A stretch of DNA of 64,000 nt from Istiophorus platypterus (GCA_016859345.1 CM029121.1:24534175-24598174), one strand, 5' to 3'. Numbered from the stretch's first letter, positions 34,243-48,308 are shown. Program-made: numbers and translations. The notes: generated by a model from the sequence alone, not told the origin.

Positions 34243-34827
34243 GTCTCCGGTCACTGAAGTGCTCCATTCACAAAATCCACCAGTCATTTCCACCATTTGC
34301 TGCCACCCCCCACCCCAATTTTGAACTGATGTCATTAATTAAATAGGAGGCACAGGCAAAACCGGTGGCTGTGGAGGAGCTTCGCTGGCAATAAATATTT
34401 AAAAACCTTCCAAAAATGTTACATTGCACGCTATATCTCAAATGCCAAATCGATAAGGCCCCCCACCCCAGCCCACCATCCCGACACCAACACCACCCTC
34501 CCAGCTAAGCACTTGCAGGCGGGGCCATCTGCTGGGGAGGGATGTACACTACACGGTGACGCACTCCCGGGCTCTTCATTCATAACGCTGTTCGGATAGC
34601 ACCGACTCCAGCGTTACACCCACCGTGCTTCATCGCAGTATGGATCATGTACGATCGGCTTATGTAATCCACTTGTTACAGATTTCATTTGGGGGGAGCA
34701 GCATTATGTGATGGCACTTTGCATATCAGTTGGCCACTTATATGAGTCAACTCTGCTCAAAGTATCTGTCAAATTATTTTCAAACTACAAAGAACTGTTC
34801 AATTTTCATCCTGTCCATTTTAAATAG

Positions 34828-34864
<37 letters not shown>

Positions 34865-35322
34865 TTTACTGTAGTTTCCAATAAAACCTAAGTTGAGCGT
34901 GACAGCCTCCCTCCCCCACTCCAGCAAAACATCAAACCATGTTAAGTTAATAAAGTGATGCCACAGTCAGTCCAGTAATGATCACTGCCGCCCTCCCACA
35001 CACTGGGTAAACAAGTCGTCCTCAGCGGGGATCAATCGATGACAGCCCCTGACAAGAGCCGTTTCTCAAAAGCAATTACACAACTGTTTGTCGTCCACCA
35101 TCGTCTCGATTCCCTTCCTTTTCATTAGCGTGCGTCTGTGTTTGTACAGTATGTTGCCCGTGCAACCGCTGTGAGGCACACTAATGGGCATGTGTGTGTG
35201 TTTGCTTTTAATATGTGTGTATTATATGTATGTATGTATATATATATATATATATGTATTTGCGTCTATCCATGTGCGCTCAAAAGCTCTGTTCCGCACA
35301 TTGGACACAAATGAATATACAG

Positions 35323-35360
<38 letters not shown>

Positions 35361-36120
35361 TGTGAGTGCGTAAATCTGTGTGTAAGCATAAGATTGATGT
35401 CTATTTAGTGCTGGCCATAGGCTCATGCACTACGGTCAGACGGTCAGGCCCTAAATCACTGCTGAGTGGACAGCCGTCGGCCCTCAGGCCACGTCTATGC
35501 ACCCATGTCACTCTCCACCTGCAATCTCCACTGTCCTCCCAGACTTATTCTGGACAGGTGGAAACGTGCCACTGACTTGTTATAGAATTATTAAACTTCC
35601 TCCTCAGTTCTCATACTTGACCTTCCCTCCAATACTTGAGCATCGTTTCTTAAAGTCCATTGTTAACCAGCGGGTCATGGAAGACCCTGTACAGTATGGG
35701 TTGCTGAAATAATGCAAGTTGTGTGAACAAACAAGCCTGCTTTCATGTATTCCCCAAATGCTTCACACTTATTTTAGCTGTTGCTTTTAAAAAAGAGGTT
35801 GTTTGCAGTTTCGGAAGCTCAAGTCTGCCATAAAACAAACTTCCAGCACGGTACCAGCCTCGTTAAAGTACCACCGCACCGCCGTGGCACTTCCATAAAA
35901 GCTCGGGGTAAAAATAATGGCAACGCTTTGGAAGCACAGTGACCTAAAATAAAATTGTGCTCCCCAGTATTTGCATCTGCCAGTAAAAAAACATTTAATA
36001 GATTTTAATAAGGCTCATCCAACTCCTTCACTCTCACCTTCAGTCACCGGAGTGGAACGTTTGGAAAAAAAATGTCGCAAAGTTGGAGATCATCGGTGCC
36101 AAACCTTCAAAAGTTTTAGT
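34243..36120. other. Upstream flank of calca
   Basis: No exon seen. Holds (AT)n at 34830-34861, (AT)n-like repeats at 35225-35255 and (GT)n at 35325-35356. The first few hundred bases are probably part of the calca promoter region. Confidence 0.5.
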
Positions 36121-36124
36121 GTTT

Positions 36125-36265
36125 TTAATTAAACTTTATTTCTATAGCACCTTCCAAAATCAGAGTTCCAAGGTGCTTTTAAAATGCATAAACAAAAAAT
36201 ACAAGAATATCAGAGGGTGGCCAAGCATAAAGAAAAAAAAACAAATATCAAAATAACAACATAAA
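36125..36265. repeat. Teleost LINE-tail-like repeat
   Basis: AAACTTTATTTCTATAGCAC followed by CCAAGGTGCTTTTAAAATGC and an A-rich tail resembles a common fish retroposon tail. A related fragment is at 51605-51665 (ACTTTATTCTAAAAGCACTT). Confidence 0.45.
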
Positions 36266-36664
36266 TCAACCCCCACCGCCCCCAGTGTTTGGCTTTTGTG
36301 AAAAGCTGTTTTGAGAGGGGTGTTGTCCAGGTTTAGGATAATTTTGAGGGTTGCAGTCTGTTGTGCTGTTGAACAGCATATATTGACATGTGTTTCTATT
36401 ATTTTTTCCCACTCAAGTAACTAAGAATAATGGTTGACTGAATAAGAGAATCAGGAATTCTTCTGAGAAACTCAATCAAAATCTTTCTAAAACACCCAAA
36501 TAACCCTGAATATTATTCTGAAGGTAAGATTCATTGTAGGACTGTCATATTAGAATGCATTGGTTAAGTTATTTGGTTAATTAGTTAATAAAGCACCAAT
36601 TGAGTATATACATTCCATGCTGCAAACTAATGCTTTCTCATCCTGACATTTCTTCAAAACCCTG

Positions 36665-36665
<1 letters not shown>

Positions 36666-36731
<66 letters not shown>
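36666..36731. repeat. (GT)33 microsatellite
   Basis: Uninterrupted TG dinucleotides, the longest pure dinucleotide run in the window. Confidence 0.98.
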
Positions 36732-36732
<1 letters not shown>

Positions 36733-37252
36733 ACACACATTCATCTAGTAAAGATCTTAGACAAGTTCTGCTTTAACCTCAGCTGAGAATCCATATGAAT
36801 GTAGCATCATTTGGACAAACTGGGTGCGGTGTGGCTCTGCCGTAGTCCAGCTAAAAATAAAACTTCTTCTTCCCTCTTTGGCGTTTTACCCGACAGCGTT
36901 TGTTTTGACATGTCATCTCCGTGGAGGTCTATATATTGTATTCCTGCGCGGGGGCGCGGGCGCATCCATACTGCACGTGCACACTTACGTACACAGCATG
37001 CAGCTCGTCCCTTCATTCTTGATCGTCTGCATCGCACTTTGTCCCTAAGGGAACCGCACCGGCCACCCTGACTCCTCCGAAGTCCCCCCTCCCACCCACA
37101 CCCCCCTACATCCCCATCCCCACCCCCAGCTCCTGAAAAAACTTTGGAGCGGCGAGTCGATACGGTAACCTTTGAAGCCAGGCCTCCCCCCGCTGGGATC
37201 AACACGCCCACTGTAGTGTAAGTTATTACTTGGGGACACAATGACCACTGTG

Positions 37253-37253
<1 letters not shown>

Positions 37254-37286
<33 letters not shown>
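37254..37286. repeat. (CTG)11 trinucleotide repeat
   Basis: Eleven perfect CTG units in intergenic sequence. The minus-strand frame giving poly-Ala across it is not supported as a gene. Confidence 0.97.
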
Positions 37287-37287
<1 letters not shown>

Positions 37288-37979
37288 ATATCGGATGTGA
37301 ACGAGCGTTCTGCTATATGTCATCTTAATGGCTCAGCTCTATTGGGCCAATCAAGTGTCTTGTGTGCAAATTTAAAGAGAAGAAAAAAAAAAGAAAACTG
37401 CACAGGCTGTATTGATGCTAACACACATGATTTGTGTTATAGATACTCCTGGGCCTGTAGGACTGCTGTGCTATAGGTCAATGTAATGACTGGGCTCATT
37501 TGAGAGGTGCTCTTTAGGAATGTTTCATGCCATGCATGCATGCACGAACACACGCAGGCACGCACACACACACACACATACACACTTACACAAACACATA
37601 CACACATACACATTAGTCACACAAACAATGGTTTCATTGCATGAGTTCAAACACTTTGCCTCTAAAAAAAGCACTTGAAGGAGGACGTGCAGCTCTTCCA
37701 CTGTATATATGCACCATTATGTCTGTAAAATGGAAAAAATGCAAAATAATTAAGTCTTGGCCTGAGAATTAATTAAGAATATTTAATTTTCTGGACTTTT
37801 TTTTTCCCAGAGATTAGAATCATTTTTTTTCTCTTGTCTGAAAATTAATCAATTAGTTGATTAAAAGAAATTCAATCTGCAACCTTCAATTAAAAAAAAG
37901 AAAAGAAAAGAAATTACCCAGACTGATATGTGTGTTTGTGATTCTTTAAAAAAAGAAAAATAAAAAAAAGAAGGAAAGA

Positions 37980-38235
37980 ACAATTTACAACCGCTGGTCT
38001 CAAGAGTCGAAGTGTCTTCCGTCCGCAGATAAATGGACACAGTTCACAGCAGTTCTCTGGGGCCTAATGAAGGAGATGCTGGAGAACACAGAAAATCACT
38101 AAGCAGCCAATGGACACGGATGATTGACTAAAATACTGCGGCGGATGCCTTTTGCTGTCACGCTGATTATCCTCTGTGACACTTAATTGCTTGTAATCCA
38201 CTATGTTCTTCTTGTACTGTTCCTATAAAAAGCCT
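37980..38235. other. Candidate conserved non-coding element
   Basis: High-complexity sequence without simple repeats, flanked by low-complexity A-rich DNA. It contains homeodomain-type TTAATTGC and runs such as CCAATGGACACGGATGATTG. Regulatory function is inference only. Confidence 0.3.
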
Positions 38236-39404
38236 GAAATTTTTTTTTTCGAAAATTAAAGATACCTGTTTTTATATTTACTTTTTAACTTCTCATTTTG
38301 TTACAGTTGCTAATGCCACTCACATTAAGTAGAAGTAGTTATTGGGTATTAAGGTTCATTTGGACACAGTAAATACGCAAAACTACATTTTCATATTAAT
38401 GTTTGACATTTATTTCGGCTGCATCTATTCTGTATCTGCGCTAAAGCATCATTGAAAAAGCTTTCATAACATGATGGTTAGGCACAGCCTTTATAGAGGA
38501 AGATGCTTTGTTATAAAGACTATTACATGTTAGAAAGCTACAATTATGTCCATTAGCTTATCATGTTTTAGGGTTGTCAGTTATTATTCAAAATCCCAAC
38601 TTACTGTTTAAACATAGGGGGGGGGTGATATAGAGATGGGGATAATGATCTGACCGAGTTCAGAATTTAAAGTGCAAAATTGCAACAGGCGATACGAGAC
38701 TGTCTGTAAAAATCAAAGCCATAGGTCGTCCGTGCGAGCAGCTTATTACGACTTTTACTTACATTTTATGGCTGCGTGTCCTCTAGTGATAGTAATTTTG
38801 ACGGAAGCAAAGAGGGAAGTCAGGTGACGTAGTATAAAAAGCAAAAGGTTTTTTTACTACGGAGCTCGGGGCCGGTGGCAAATAACAAAAAAAAAAAAAG
38901 AAACTGCCCACTGCTGTTTTTTGCCCTTTTGAAATCTTTTGTGACCAATAGTCATCGTCGTCTCTCTTACCCATGACCCTCCCACAGCATTAACAGAGTA
39001 TTTCTTATTGTAACCATAATGACAACGGTCCTCTAACTTCAACAAAGAAGCCGCAATCTTTTCTTAAACCTGACTGAGTTGTTTTTGTGCCTAAACCAAA
39101 CCAAACCCAACCAATACTATACTTATACTATACTATACAATACAATATATATATATACAATACAATACTATACCCAACCTATACTTGAGTTGGAGGGCTT
39201 GTTGTTGCAGTAACTTTTACTCCAGTAGTAACAGAACTAATAAACTAACACTCAAGTGGGAATGCTGATTAGGGGAATTAACAAAAATGCATCAATTTTA
39301 CAGCATAGTGTCAAGGGTTGTGTTAAACATTTGTGGCGTTTGAATTCATTTGTAGAAAAATTACATTTTATTTCTCAGTTGTTCAAACTTTTTTCTAAAA
39401 AAGG

Positions 39405-39745
39405 TCTGCAACTAAAGATTATTTTCATTATCTGTTAATCTGCCTTTTTTTCTAATTAATCATTTAATCATTTAGTAAAAAATAGTGAAAATAATTAAGT
39501 GTACCACAGTCCAGGGTAGAATCAGACCATTAATCCAAAACCCAAAGTTACTCAGTTTAGTATGACATGAAACCAGTAAAAACAGCAAAAATTCACATTT
39601 GAGACGCTGGAACCAGAAAAAAATTAGCATTTTTCACTACTTTTAAAGAAAAATGGCTAAAACGATTGATTATCAAAGTAGCTGCAGATCATTTTTCTAC
39701 CAGTTGATTGATCGATTAATCGACTCGTCGTTTCAGCTCCAGTCC
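39405..39745 (+). repeat. Teleost TAATCGATTAAT-type interspersed repeat
   Basis: Nearly full length: CTGCAACTAAAGATTATTTT at the start, CACATTTGAGACGCTGGAAC in the middle, and GATCGATTAATCGACTCGTC, then TTTCAGCTCC at the end. Confidence 0.7.
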
Positions 39746-40690
39746 GTCAACGAGTCCCACTGAAATTACACAGGACAGGCCGACTTACTGGAGACACACT
39801 AAGCGAGGGACAAGAACAAGTGAAGTTAGGAGCCCATCTAATAAGCCGTGAATGTAACCAGCATTGTAATGTCACACTTTTCCATGTACGAAAACCATAA
39901 ATCAGCAGCGGGGGGACAGGGAGTGTTGATAGGGTCAGGACAGGGTGATATGATCTATGAATGGCACCGAGCACCACTGGGCACCTCCCCATCGGTGAAG
40001 GCCACGGCCAGTCCAGATAAATCACTTCCTGAGGGGAAAGGAAGGCGAAACAGCACTTAAGTCATTATCCAACCTGAGCCTCTTGTAATGGCTCCCAATC
40101 TCCAAATCTAATCAGTGGCTCGCCACCACAAAGGAGGCTCGCCACCTGATTAAATAGAAGTTCAAGTGGTGGAACCGGTGTCACTCTGTGCTTTCCCGTC
40201 GCGGGGGTTGAGTGACTGTGCGTGTAAGCGCCTGGGAGGCAGCGTTGGCCGGGGATTAGCGGGAAGCGCAGCCGGAGTGGAGGATGCGTGGCCCAAAGCG
40301 GGTTCTGGCCATTAACACGGCCGCACAAGTGGCTGAGCAGGAAGTCGCGCTACCATCTCGGAGGGGGGGGGGTCATCAGTCAAGGGGGCATGTGCGATGG
40401 CAAGGGAGCGAGCAGGGCGTCAGGAGTCTCCAGACATTAAGGGGATTACACTCAATCGTTGAAACCTCAATGCATCAATCAGGGGCCTTCGGCATTAGCG
40501 GTGTGTGAGGGATGTTGCCCCCCCCCGACCCCCCAACCTGGACTCTGACATCACTGTCTGAACAGCCAGAGGCCTTGATTGTATCCGCTCCACATTCATT
40601 CAAGAAAAAGGAGTGAACGAGCAAAAGAGACCTCTCAGCGATCGATAGCTGGACAATTACAAATACCGTGGACGGACAAAGCAACACTGA

Positions 40691-40702
40691 GGAGAGAGAG
40701 AG

Positions 40703-40740
<38 letters not shown>
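40691..40740. repeat. (AG)n(TG)n compound microsatellite
   Basis: About 16 bp of AG followed by about 34 bp of TG. Confidence 0.97.
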
Positions 40741-40742
<2 letters not shown>

Positions 40743-41649
40743 TCCGAAAAGTGTCTGTTGGGAGTCCTATTTATCATGATTACACAGGAACGAATGGAGT
40801 GACCTGACCAGCAGAAATACGGTGGAATTGGATTTGAGTTGCGCGGCGATTACGCTCGCCAGCTTGACTATATAAAACATTATGAGAATCATTCAATCAT
40901 TCATTTCATCCACTCACAGTCTCTAATAAAAGGCAGGACCTCTCGCAGCCTTGGACGATGATAAACACACACACACCAGCTTGGCTCTGATCTGGAAGCT
41001 TTTCATTTCTGAGACCTCAGTGACGAATGCCTGAGCTGATACAGCACCATCAAAACGAAGTGTTGAAACACTGATACAGTAATTGCGGGGCAGGTCCAAG
41101 TGAATGCTACACTGAGTAACTGACCATTTGCTAAAACCCTCTCACATACAAGTGTTTTTCATTCCCAAAAACTAAAACCACAGGAGAAAACCTGTGAGGA
41201 ATAAACGGTTTGTCTGCTCCAATGTTAGCTGCAGTCATTAGATTGTTGAGCGAACTAGTTTACGCTACAATAGTAACTGTGAATTACTTCCAAGGAGAAT
41301 ACATCATTACTTACTATATTTTATGGTATTATATATTTTGTGGGGTTATAAGTTTCAATAAAAGAGAAAGTTTCCCAGAAGATTTCCCCCAGTCTTTGGA
41401 AGAGAGTCCTGAGCGCTACTAAATTTTAATCTAACGTTAGCAGCTCTGCCCCGCATTTTATTGGATTTAGTTTTACACTCCAGCAACGTCAGCCAACAAT
41501 ACCTGAAATAGCATCAGAGTTATAAAAACACATCCACGTCCTCATTCTGAAAACCTTTTGTGTTGCAACATCAAAAGAAAACAGTTTAAAGATAGGAACA
41601 AGTATGGGAGCTAATTCTACTTGACAGTTGAAGAACAATGGTGTTTCTT

Positions 41650-41880
41650 AGGTCTGTAACTAATGATTTTCCTGCCAATTATTTACTTGATTAATTGTCT
41701 GTTCCATTAAATGCCCATGCTAATGTGCAATAAGTCTAGGGTTACGTAATCAAACTTTTGTCCAACCAAGAGTCCACAACCCAAAAGATATTCAGTTTAC
41801 TCTGATAGACAAAAGAAAATCACAACTGAGAAGCTTTTTTGCTAAATTTAAAAAAAACAAAAACAAAAACAGACTAATTA
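41650..41880 (+). repeat. Decayed teleost TAATCGATTAAT-type repeat
   Basis: GGTCTGTAACTAATGATTTT, then AAAGATATTCAGTTTACTCT and ACAACTGAGAAGCTTTTTTG follow the same phrase order as the copy at 39405-39745. The far end is missing. Confidence 0.6.
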
Positions 41881-42279
41881 TCTAAACAGATGAAGGTTCA
41901 CGTATATACCAAACCACTTTCATGATGTTTTTGTTTTAAAACAAGTCAAGTGCGGACATTAGAATTCAGACAACAAATTTCAACAAACTCTCTGAGCTAA
42001 CGTTGGCTTAATTAGCTAGCTTTAATAGAGACAGTTGTCTTTATGACCAGTGAAAACAGTTGTTGGCTAATAAAAAGACTTAGATAAATAAGTACTGGGC
42101 TCAGTGAACAATCAGTCAAACTATGCATCCAGACACTGATTATCAGACTCTTGATGGAAACAACTTGTAGACTAATATTTTAGGATATTACTCAAGGACC
42201 CCCCCCCCCCCGCATGAACTGTCAATCGTCCACACTTATGTAACAACAAACATGGCCCGACTGCCCTTTTAAGATATCA

Positions 42280-43760
42280 GTCCTGCTTGAGATGTTGTGT
42301 GTGGCGGCCATTATTTTAGCTCGAATAACTCTGATGCACCTTAAGAAATCGTGGAGTGACTCAGTCTGGTGCCCCGTCAGAAGCTGGGCAGAGGCAGGCA
42401 GTTCCTTCTGAAGTATCTTAAGGGAACTTGGCTCCCGTCTTTGGAGTCATTTCAGATTCAATCACACTTGATCAACTTGGACCGCTTCCCGTGGTATTTA
42501 TAGAAAGTTAAACGTTATGCGGTTATAAAGCCTGGCCGGGACCCAGGAACCTGCCATCATTTCTGCCTCTGCAGCAAAGCTGAGAGAGTTGGAAATTTCT
42601 GGCTCTCGGTGCTCAAAGATGCTTAGGTTACAATGAAGCTGGGTCTCAATCGTTATCGTTTTCCAACCTGTACATATTCCTTTTTTCTTTCCTTCCATCT
42701 GTTGTTCTTTTGTCCTTCTGTCTTTTGTTCTTCTACCTCCTGCTGCCTAAAAAACAAGTTCGCCTTTTGTCTCCTGAAAGAGCACTCGTCATCCTTTGGA
42801 GAGCTTGTTCTCCTTATCAGAGGAAACTATCTCAAATTGTGGACCATCAAATCCCTGACCCATGAACCTCTTCTTTCCCTTGTTGTGTCAGCCTCGATGA
42901 CGTAATCGAGTCCACCGGTTAATGGATCAGCCAGAATGGCAATGAAATTAATATGGTGTTCAGCCATTGCGTTTTTGTTTTTTTTCCTGCGTACCAGAAA
43001 TGGGACAGTTTCTCTAATCAGTCAAATGCAGTTAAAAGCGCCCTTCACTCGTAAAAGCCATTATTGTGACATGATGGATTCTGAAGCACAAGGCCATTAA
43101 GTGGGTTTAATGAATAGATTAGCCAGAGCAGCCAGGTGTCTCCAGAACAACACTTGATCACCTACCCACCTGAATGTGGTGTGTTCTAAGTCATGCCAAC
43201 TTCGCATCACCAGTTGACAGGGTTATGTATAATAAAATGATATTTTGCAGGCAAATAAAAATGAATAAATAAATAACAATTTTGGCCACATTAAAAAAAA
43301 AAAAGGTCAAACATTCTTTCCTATTGTGAAAACTGATGCTTCATAAACGGATTCCCTCAGTTCACCCAAATATGTCTAGACTTTAGTACTTCATTGGATT
43401 TCCAAAAACAGCAAAGTCCAAGAGTCAAATAGCATAAATATCATATTGAGCTAACCTTTCGCCATGAACCAGAATTTCTCTGTGTCCGAGCTGTTTGCTG
43501 AACTTCTACAACTCCGCGGGTATTGATTGGCAGGCCTCCCTGTCCTCATCCGGCGCTACGCCTGCTGCGACCGTGACCAGCGATACGTATTCACACGATG
43601 TCCGGATAAATCCCACCTTTGAAGCCGATGACATGATCGCATAGCAATGACTCCCACAAATCAGTCAATATCTTTTTATAGCAGCCTGTAATCATTTAAG
43701 TCAGTCACGCATGCCCTTACTAAACCATGAGCTCTCATATAAATTCTGCGTTAAGCACAC
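42280..43760. other. Gene-free segment with candidate conserved elements
   Basis: No exon supported. Two high-complexity stretches (about 42290-42560 and 42900-43200) contain paired TAAT/ATTA motifs and no repeats, and so resemble developmental enhancers. A 90-aa frame at 42633-42905 has no recognised homology. Confidence 0.3.
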
Positions 43761-44326
43761 AAAGGTCACATCACATGAAATTTAAAGCCGGGGGATATTT
43801 TAATTAGTTTTTGACAAAACCATTTGCTGTGTGGCTGTTGCACTACATGTGTGCCTACTACTTAGGCAATTCTACTCTATATCTCCTATATTTTGTATCT
43901 TGTTTAACTGTCATACCCTGTTCCTATTAAGACACTATTACTGTTTTTATGATAATGTCATGTTGTTAATAATATTCTAAAAAAAAAAAAATGAATTTAA
44001 CAATAAGATATTAAGTGTGTTAAGTAACATGAAATTATTGAAAAGAAATGCCAAGAGTACCACTAATTCTAGACTAACTTAATACATAAATATGAATTAT
44101 TCATTGTGTGGTTTGGTTGTTTCAAATAGCAACTTAACACTGGTTACAGAATTATGTTTTTCCAGACTGTGGCGATTCTGAGGATATTTTATCATAAATT
44201 TTTGTGGTGAAAACAGTAACTTTGGAAAATACATACTTAAATGTAATAATCATAATGTTACTCCTTTGTCTGCTTGTTATTGCTCTGGTTTGTATTGGCT
44301 ATACTTATTTTCAAGATTTATAAAGT

Positions 44327-44369
44327 ACCTACCTACCTACCTACCTACCTACCTACCTACCTACCTACC

Positions 44370-44410
<41 letters not shown>
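44327..44410. repeat. (ACCT)n(GTCT)n compound tetranucleotide repeat
   Basis: Eleven ACCT units (44327-44370) switch directly to ten GTCT units (44371-44410). Confidence 0.98.
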
Positions 44411-44413
<3 letters not shown>

Positions 44414-45739
44414 CTATTTGCCAAACTGTTTGTTGAAGCCACATATTTATTTGAACTTTGAGACGAAGGCTAATGTTTCTCATCTCTTAAACTGAAATCC
44501 AATCAAAATCATTACAATGCCCAATAACTCCTGCACAAATAGTGTGGGAGGAGTTTATTAGGGCAGACTTTAAAGAAAATGTGAACCTTTTTCATTTGAT
44601 TCATGCTTTACTTGAGCTTGTGTCAGTACACAAACATTCGGTCTGGTCATAGGTGCAACAGCCTTGAACCTTTCACACGGCCTGGTAATGCATTACTCTT
44701 TAACTATCAAATACTCATTTAATGTTCATAAACAACTTGGCCGTGCCACACTAATCTTTTCACAATTGTTCGGTATAGTTCATTATCATTGTTTAAGCTG
44801 TACAGGCTTACATTTTGACATATTCAAAAGCAATATAATGAATACTTAGCTACGGATGATATTACTGTGTGTAATGTGAAGCAGCAGAGAAACGAGAATT
44901 ATCCCCAAACTCTTTAGTTTCCCTCGGCTCTACAAAGCATTGTAGCATCCAACCTCTCATTTTTTTTTGGTTCCCACTATTTCTGCCTCCCTCATTCCAT
45001 CATTTTGGACCGAACACAGTTGAGCATTTAGCAGCGAGAGGAACAAGATGTTTCCCTCATGAGACGGTAGAGTCCAAAAACAGAGCTAAAAGGGATTGGA
45101 TATTAGAACATGTGCTGCTCTGTTACTGCCGCATGTGTAAATTAGCAACCCTTTGCTAGCAAGTCTGCCAAATATCAACTTAGAAGGTCATGATAGGTCA
45201 GTGTTGTGCTCACAACTTGTTTCCACTGCCCCCAGGTGGCTGGAAAAATCAGTTTTTTGCAGGTTCATATCTTTGAATCCTCTCAGGCAGCATTAGCTTA
45301 TTGCAGATGCTGGAAATTGCTGAGTAGTAACACCATAGTACCAGTATATGATGGATGAATTGTTGGTTAGTGATGATAATTTAATTTCAAGTTTACTTCT
45401 TCAAGTCTTAAATTTGTTGTTAGACAGTGCTGGATTTTCCTGCCTGGGCCAAATATGAGCTGGGGCTCCTCACTGACTATAAATACAAACTGATACACAG
45501 TATCAGAGGTATTAAAACTTTATTTTGACACAGGGTCTCAAGATTTGGTGGAGTGCAGGAGCTATGTTGGGGCCCATTACCATGTCAGTTTTATTGTGTT
45601 ATAGTGGCACATATTAACAGACAGATTTGCAGTTAATTAAAACTAATTGCCACACAGACAACTTGCAGCTCTGTGGGAACTTGGAGTATGTACTATTTTA
45701 GAGCTGAAATAATACTTTTGGCCTCATACACGAACAGGA

Positions 45740-46520
45740 TATCGAGGAGTAAGTGCACCAACATAACCTGACCTTTAGACTGACCAGTCGCATGAGTCCG
45801 ACGTCAGAGCGAAGCTCATCGAAAGCTGAACTTGGCACGAGTCAGGACTCAGATGGATGCACCACACCACCGACCAGGCCCTTGTTTCAGACATTCATCT
45901 ACTCTGAAATACCTCATTGTCTTGAAACATCTGATCAGTAGCGTCAACTAAATGAAAAGGGGTGACTCATAATGAAGCCGAGTCATAAACCTCTCCCAGC
46001 TCCTTCCAGCTCTTTCCATCATTGAATAATGTATCATCCTGGAAGAGGACTGACATTCTGCGTAACTCAAATCAATCATCCGGTTTGAGTTGATTTGTGG
46101 CATCGGTTTAATTTGTTTGTCTGTTTGTTTATTTGTTTTTGCAGCCATTCAGTAATAATTTGTAAATATTAAATAGATCACTGCAGCAATATCTGACGGA
46201 GGACAATGCTCTCATCTCCAAAAGTGACCACTCACATTAGTTTTGTCCCAAAAACTGCAGAGCCAGATGAGCAAATGCAATTAATGTTTGAACGTTTGCC
46301 GGAGAGCCAAAGTAATGATTGGATGTCCCCTTTTCCTGTAGGCTTGGCATCATCAGATGTTTCTGCATTGACACTGAAAAAGGGGATGAGAAATGACAAA
46401 ATGGGTTCTGTTGCATTAATTTTCAAATTAGCTCAGGCTCGTCCAAAGTCAGACATCTTTAAATTACTGTATTTTGCTGTTGCCCAGGATAATGAAAATC
46501 ATTTGATTTTATATCATTAA
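45740..46520. other. Candidate conserved non-coding block
   Basis: Two adjacent repeat-free stretches, about 45740-46110 and 46200-46510, with many AT-rich homeodomain-like motifs. The second has open frames on both strands (104 aa plus, 64 aa minus) with no recognisable protein similarity. Such dual openness often marks strongly conserved AT-rich enhancers. No gene is claimed. Confidence 0.35.
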
Positions 46521-46879
46521 CAGGGGTGGAACCAACTTTTTTTTCTGTAGGCTATTTGTATAATAATTACATGCACAGTTAAGCTAATTAAACTGAAGCC
46601 AGAAAAAGTGCGCATCAACCAGATTAATACTGGAAGTTGTCTCTCAATGCTGTCAACGCTCTGTGGCTGAAGTGCTCATGGGACTAGAAAACATTAGCAC
46701 GTTAGCCGGTAATCCGGTTAGAATGTTAATGTTATGACATTATGTTGGACATGTTAGGATGCTAATGTCACCGTGTCCTAAAACATTAGTTAGATGTCCA
46801 TATGGACACTGAAACCAGATTTGCTTCCTGTTTATCCTGGAGATTATAAGATTCCACCTTAATATGATGCCATTGGCAA

Positions 46880-47145
46880 TAGGGGGGGGGGTGGTTACAC
46901 CCTGGACAGGTCACTGGTCTACACGTATAATACGTAATATTATAATACGTATAAAAATAAGGAGCCAACAATCAGTCACGCTCACATTCCTACCTATTGC
47001 CAAATAACCTGCATGTCTTATAACTGTGGAAGGAAGCCAGAGTGCCTGGAGGAAACCCATGGGGGGGGGAACTGAACTCCGAAAGGCCTGAAGAGAACCG
47101 GGGTTCGACCAAGAAACCTCTTGCCATGAGACAATATTGCTAATC
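46880..47145 (+). repeat. Decayed teleost dispersed repeat
   Basis: ACACCCTGGACAGGTCACTG at the left, CTATTGCCAAATAACCTGC in the middle, then CTGGAGGAAACCCATGG and GGGTTCGACCAAGAAACC. This is the order of a very common fish repeat. The GGTTCGA motif is part of it and is not a tRNA gene. Confidence 0.65.
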
Positions 47146-48221
47146 TTCTCAAGATGAATTGTCATTTCAGTAAAAATCTCTCTTTTTGTGTTTCCACAGA
47201 CAGTGTTTCCACGCTGAGCTGCAGTGGAGGGATAGCAACAAACAGGGGGAATTTTATACTGAAAAGGCAACTGGAAACTTTGGAAGACATCCCCATAACT
47301 ACGTGACCTCTGGAATTCATTTCTTCACAAAGTGAGAACAGTTGGTTTTTGTCCCCATCACTTACATAATAGGGAAGAAGCAAAGTTCGAAGATCTTTTA
47401 GAGATGTGTGCCTGTAATTCCTACCTGGAACAAAGATTCAATACGTGTAATCATACCGGTGACATTCTCTGGTAGTAACTGACAAATTGTCTGGAGGCGT
47501 TTTCTCAGTATTTTCACGGTCCAGTTTTACAGATACAGTACCGAGCCGAGTGGTAAAGGGAATTCCCTGCAGCTAACGCTGTGGTCAGTCGTCTCATTAG
47601 AGTTCGCAGAGGCAAAACTGTAGAGAGCAGGTAACAGAATTTATTGTTCATCTCACACTCTTGGCTCAACTGTTCTCAATGGATATTGAATGAATCGCTG
47701 AACAAATGTAGTACTGAACAAAAATGAGAATGATTATGTTTATGCTCCAGTCTTTTAACTTCCAGAGTATTTACTGGCAAAATGAACTGATTAAAAAATC
47801 TGACTGATATAATCGCATTGTGTTTATGGGCATATATTTTTTTGATTTTCATTTTTTTTTAGGATTCTTTTTTTAAATCATATAATACATACATTTTAGC
47901 TCAGTATTAGTTTTTTGTCTGAAAAAAAACCCAAAACACGTTGGTTCAGAGCTTCTGTTCTGTTGTCAGGCGCAGTAAAAGGATTAAATTGATGGATTCT
48001 GGCGCTTCGGCACCGATGTGGGTGCATTTCCTGGCATCAAAATGATGGGGAAAAAAAAACGAATAGGAAAATTCTAATTGCTGGTAACATAATGACGGAA
48101 ATCAACTTTTCCCAGGAACACATTTCCTCCCCACAATGAAGAGTATTACTCAGTCAGTTTTCACAGCAGCAGCGTGACTGTTAGTTGATAGCTTGAATGA
48201 CTCAGAAGCCAGTATGTAAGT

Positions 48222-48308
48222 TTGTATGTATGTATGTATGTATGTATGTATGTATGTATGTATGTATGTATATGTATGTATATGTATGTATGTATATGTA
48301 TGTATGTA
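48222..48308. repeat. (GTAT)n tetranucleotide repeat
   Basis: About 87 bp of GTAT units with a few TATGTATA interruptions. Confidence 0.97.

Noticed and set aside
37045..37323. Poly-Ala frame across the CTG repeat
   Set aside because: A reverse-strand reading of (CTG)11 in intergenic DNA without homology; not a homeobox-type poly-Ala gene.
47095..47110. tRNA B-box-like GGTTCGA
   Set aside because: Part of a known-looking fish dispersed repeat; no A box or cloverleaf could be built around it.
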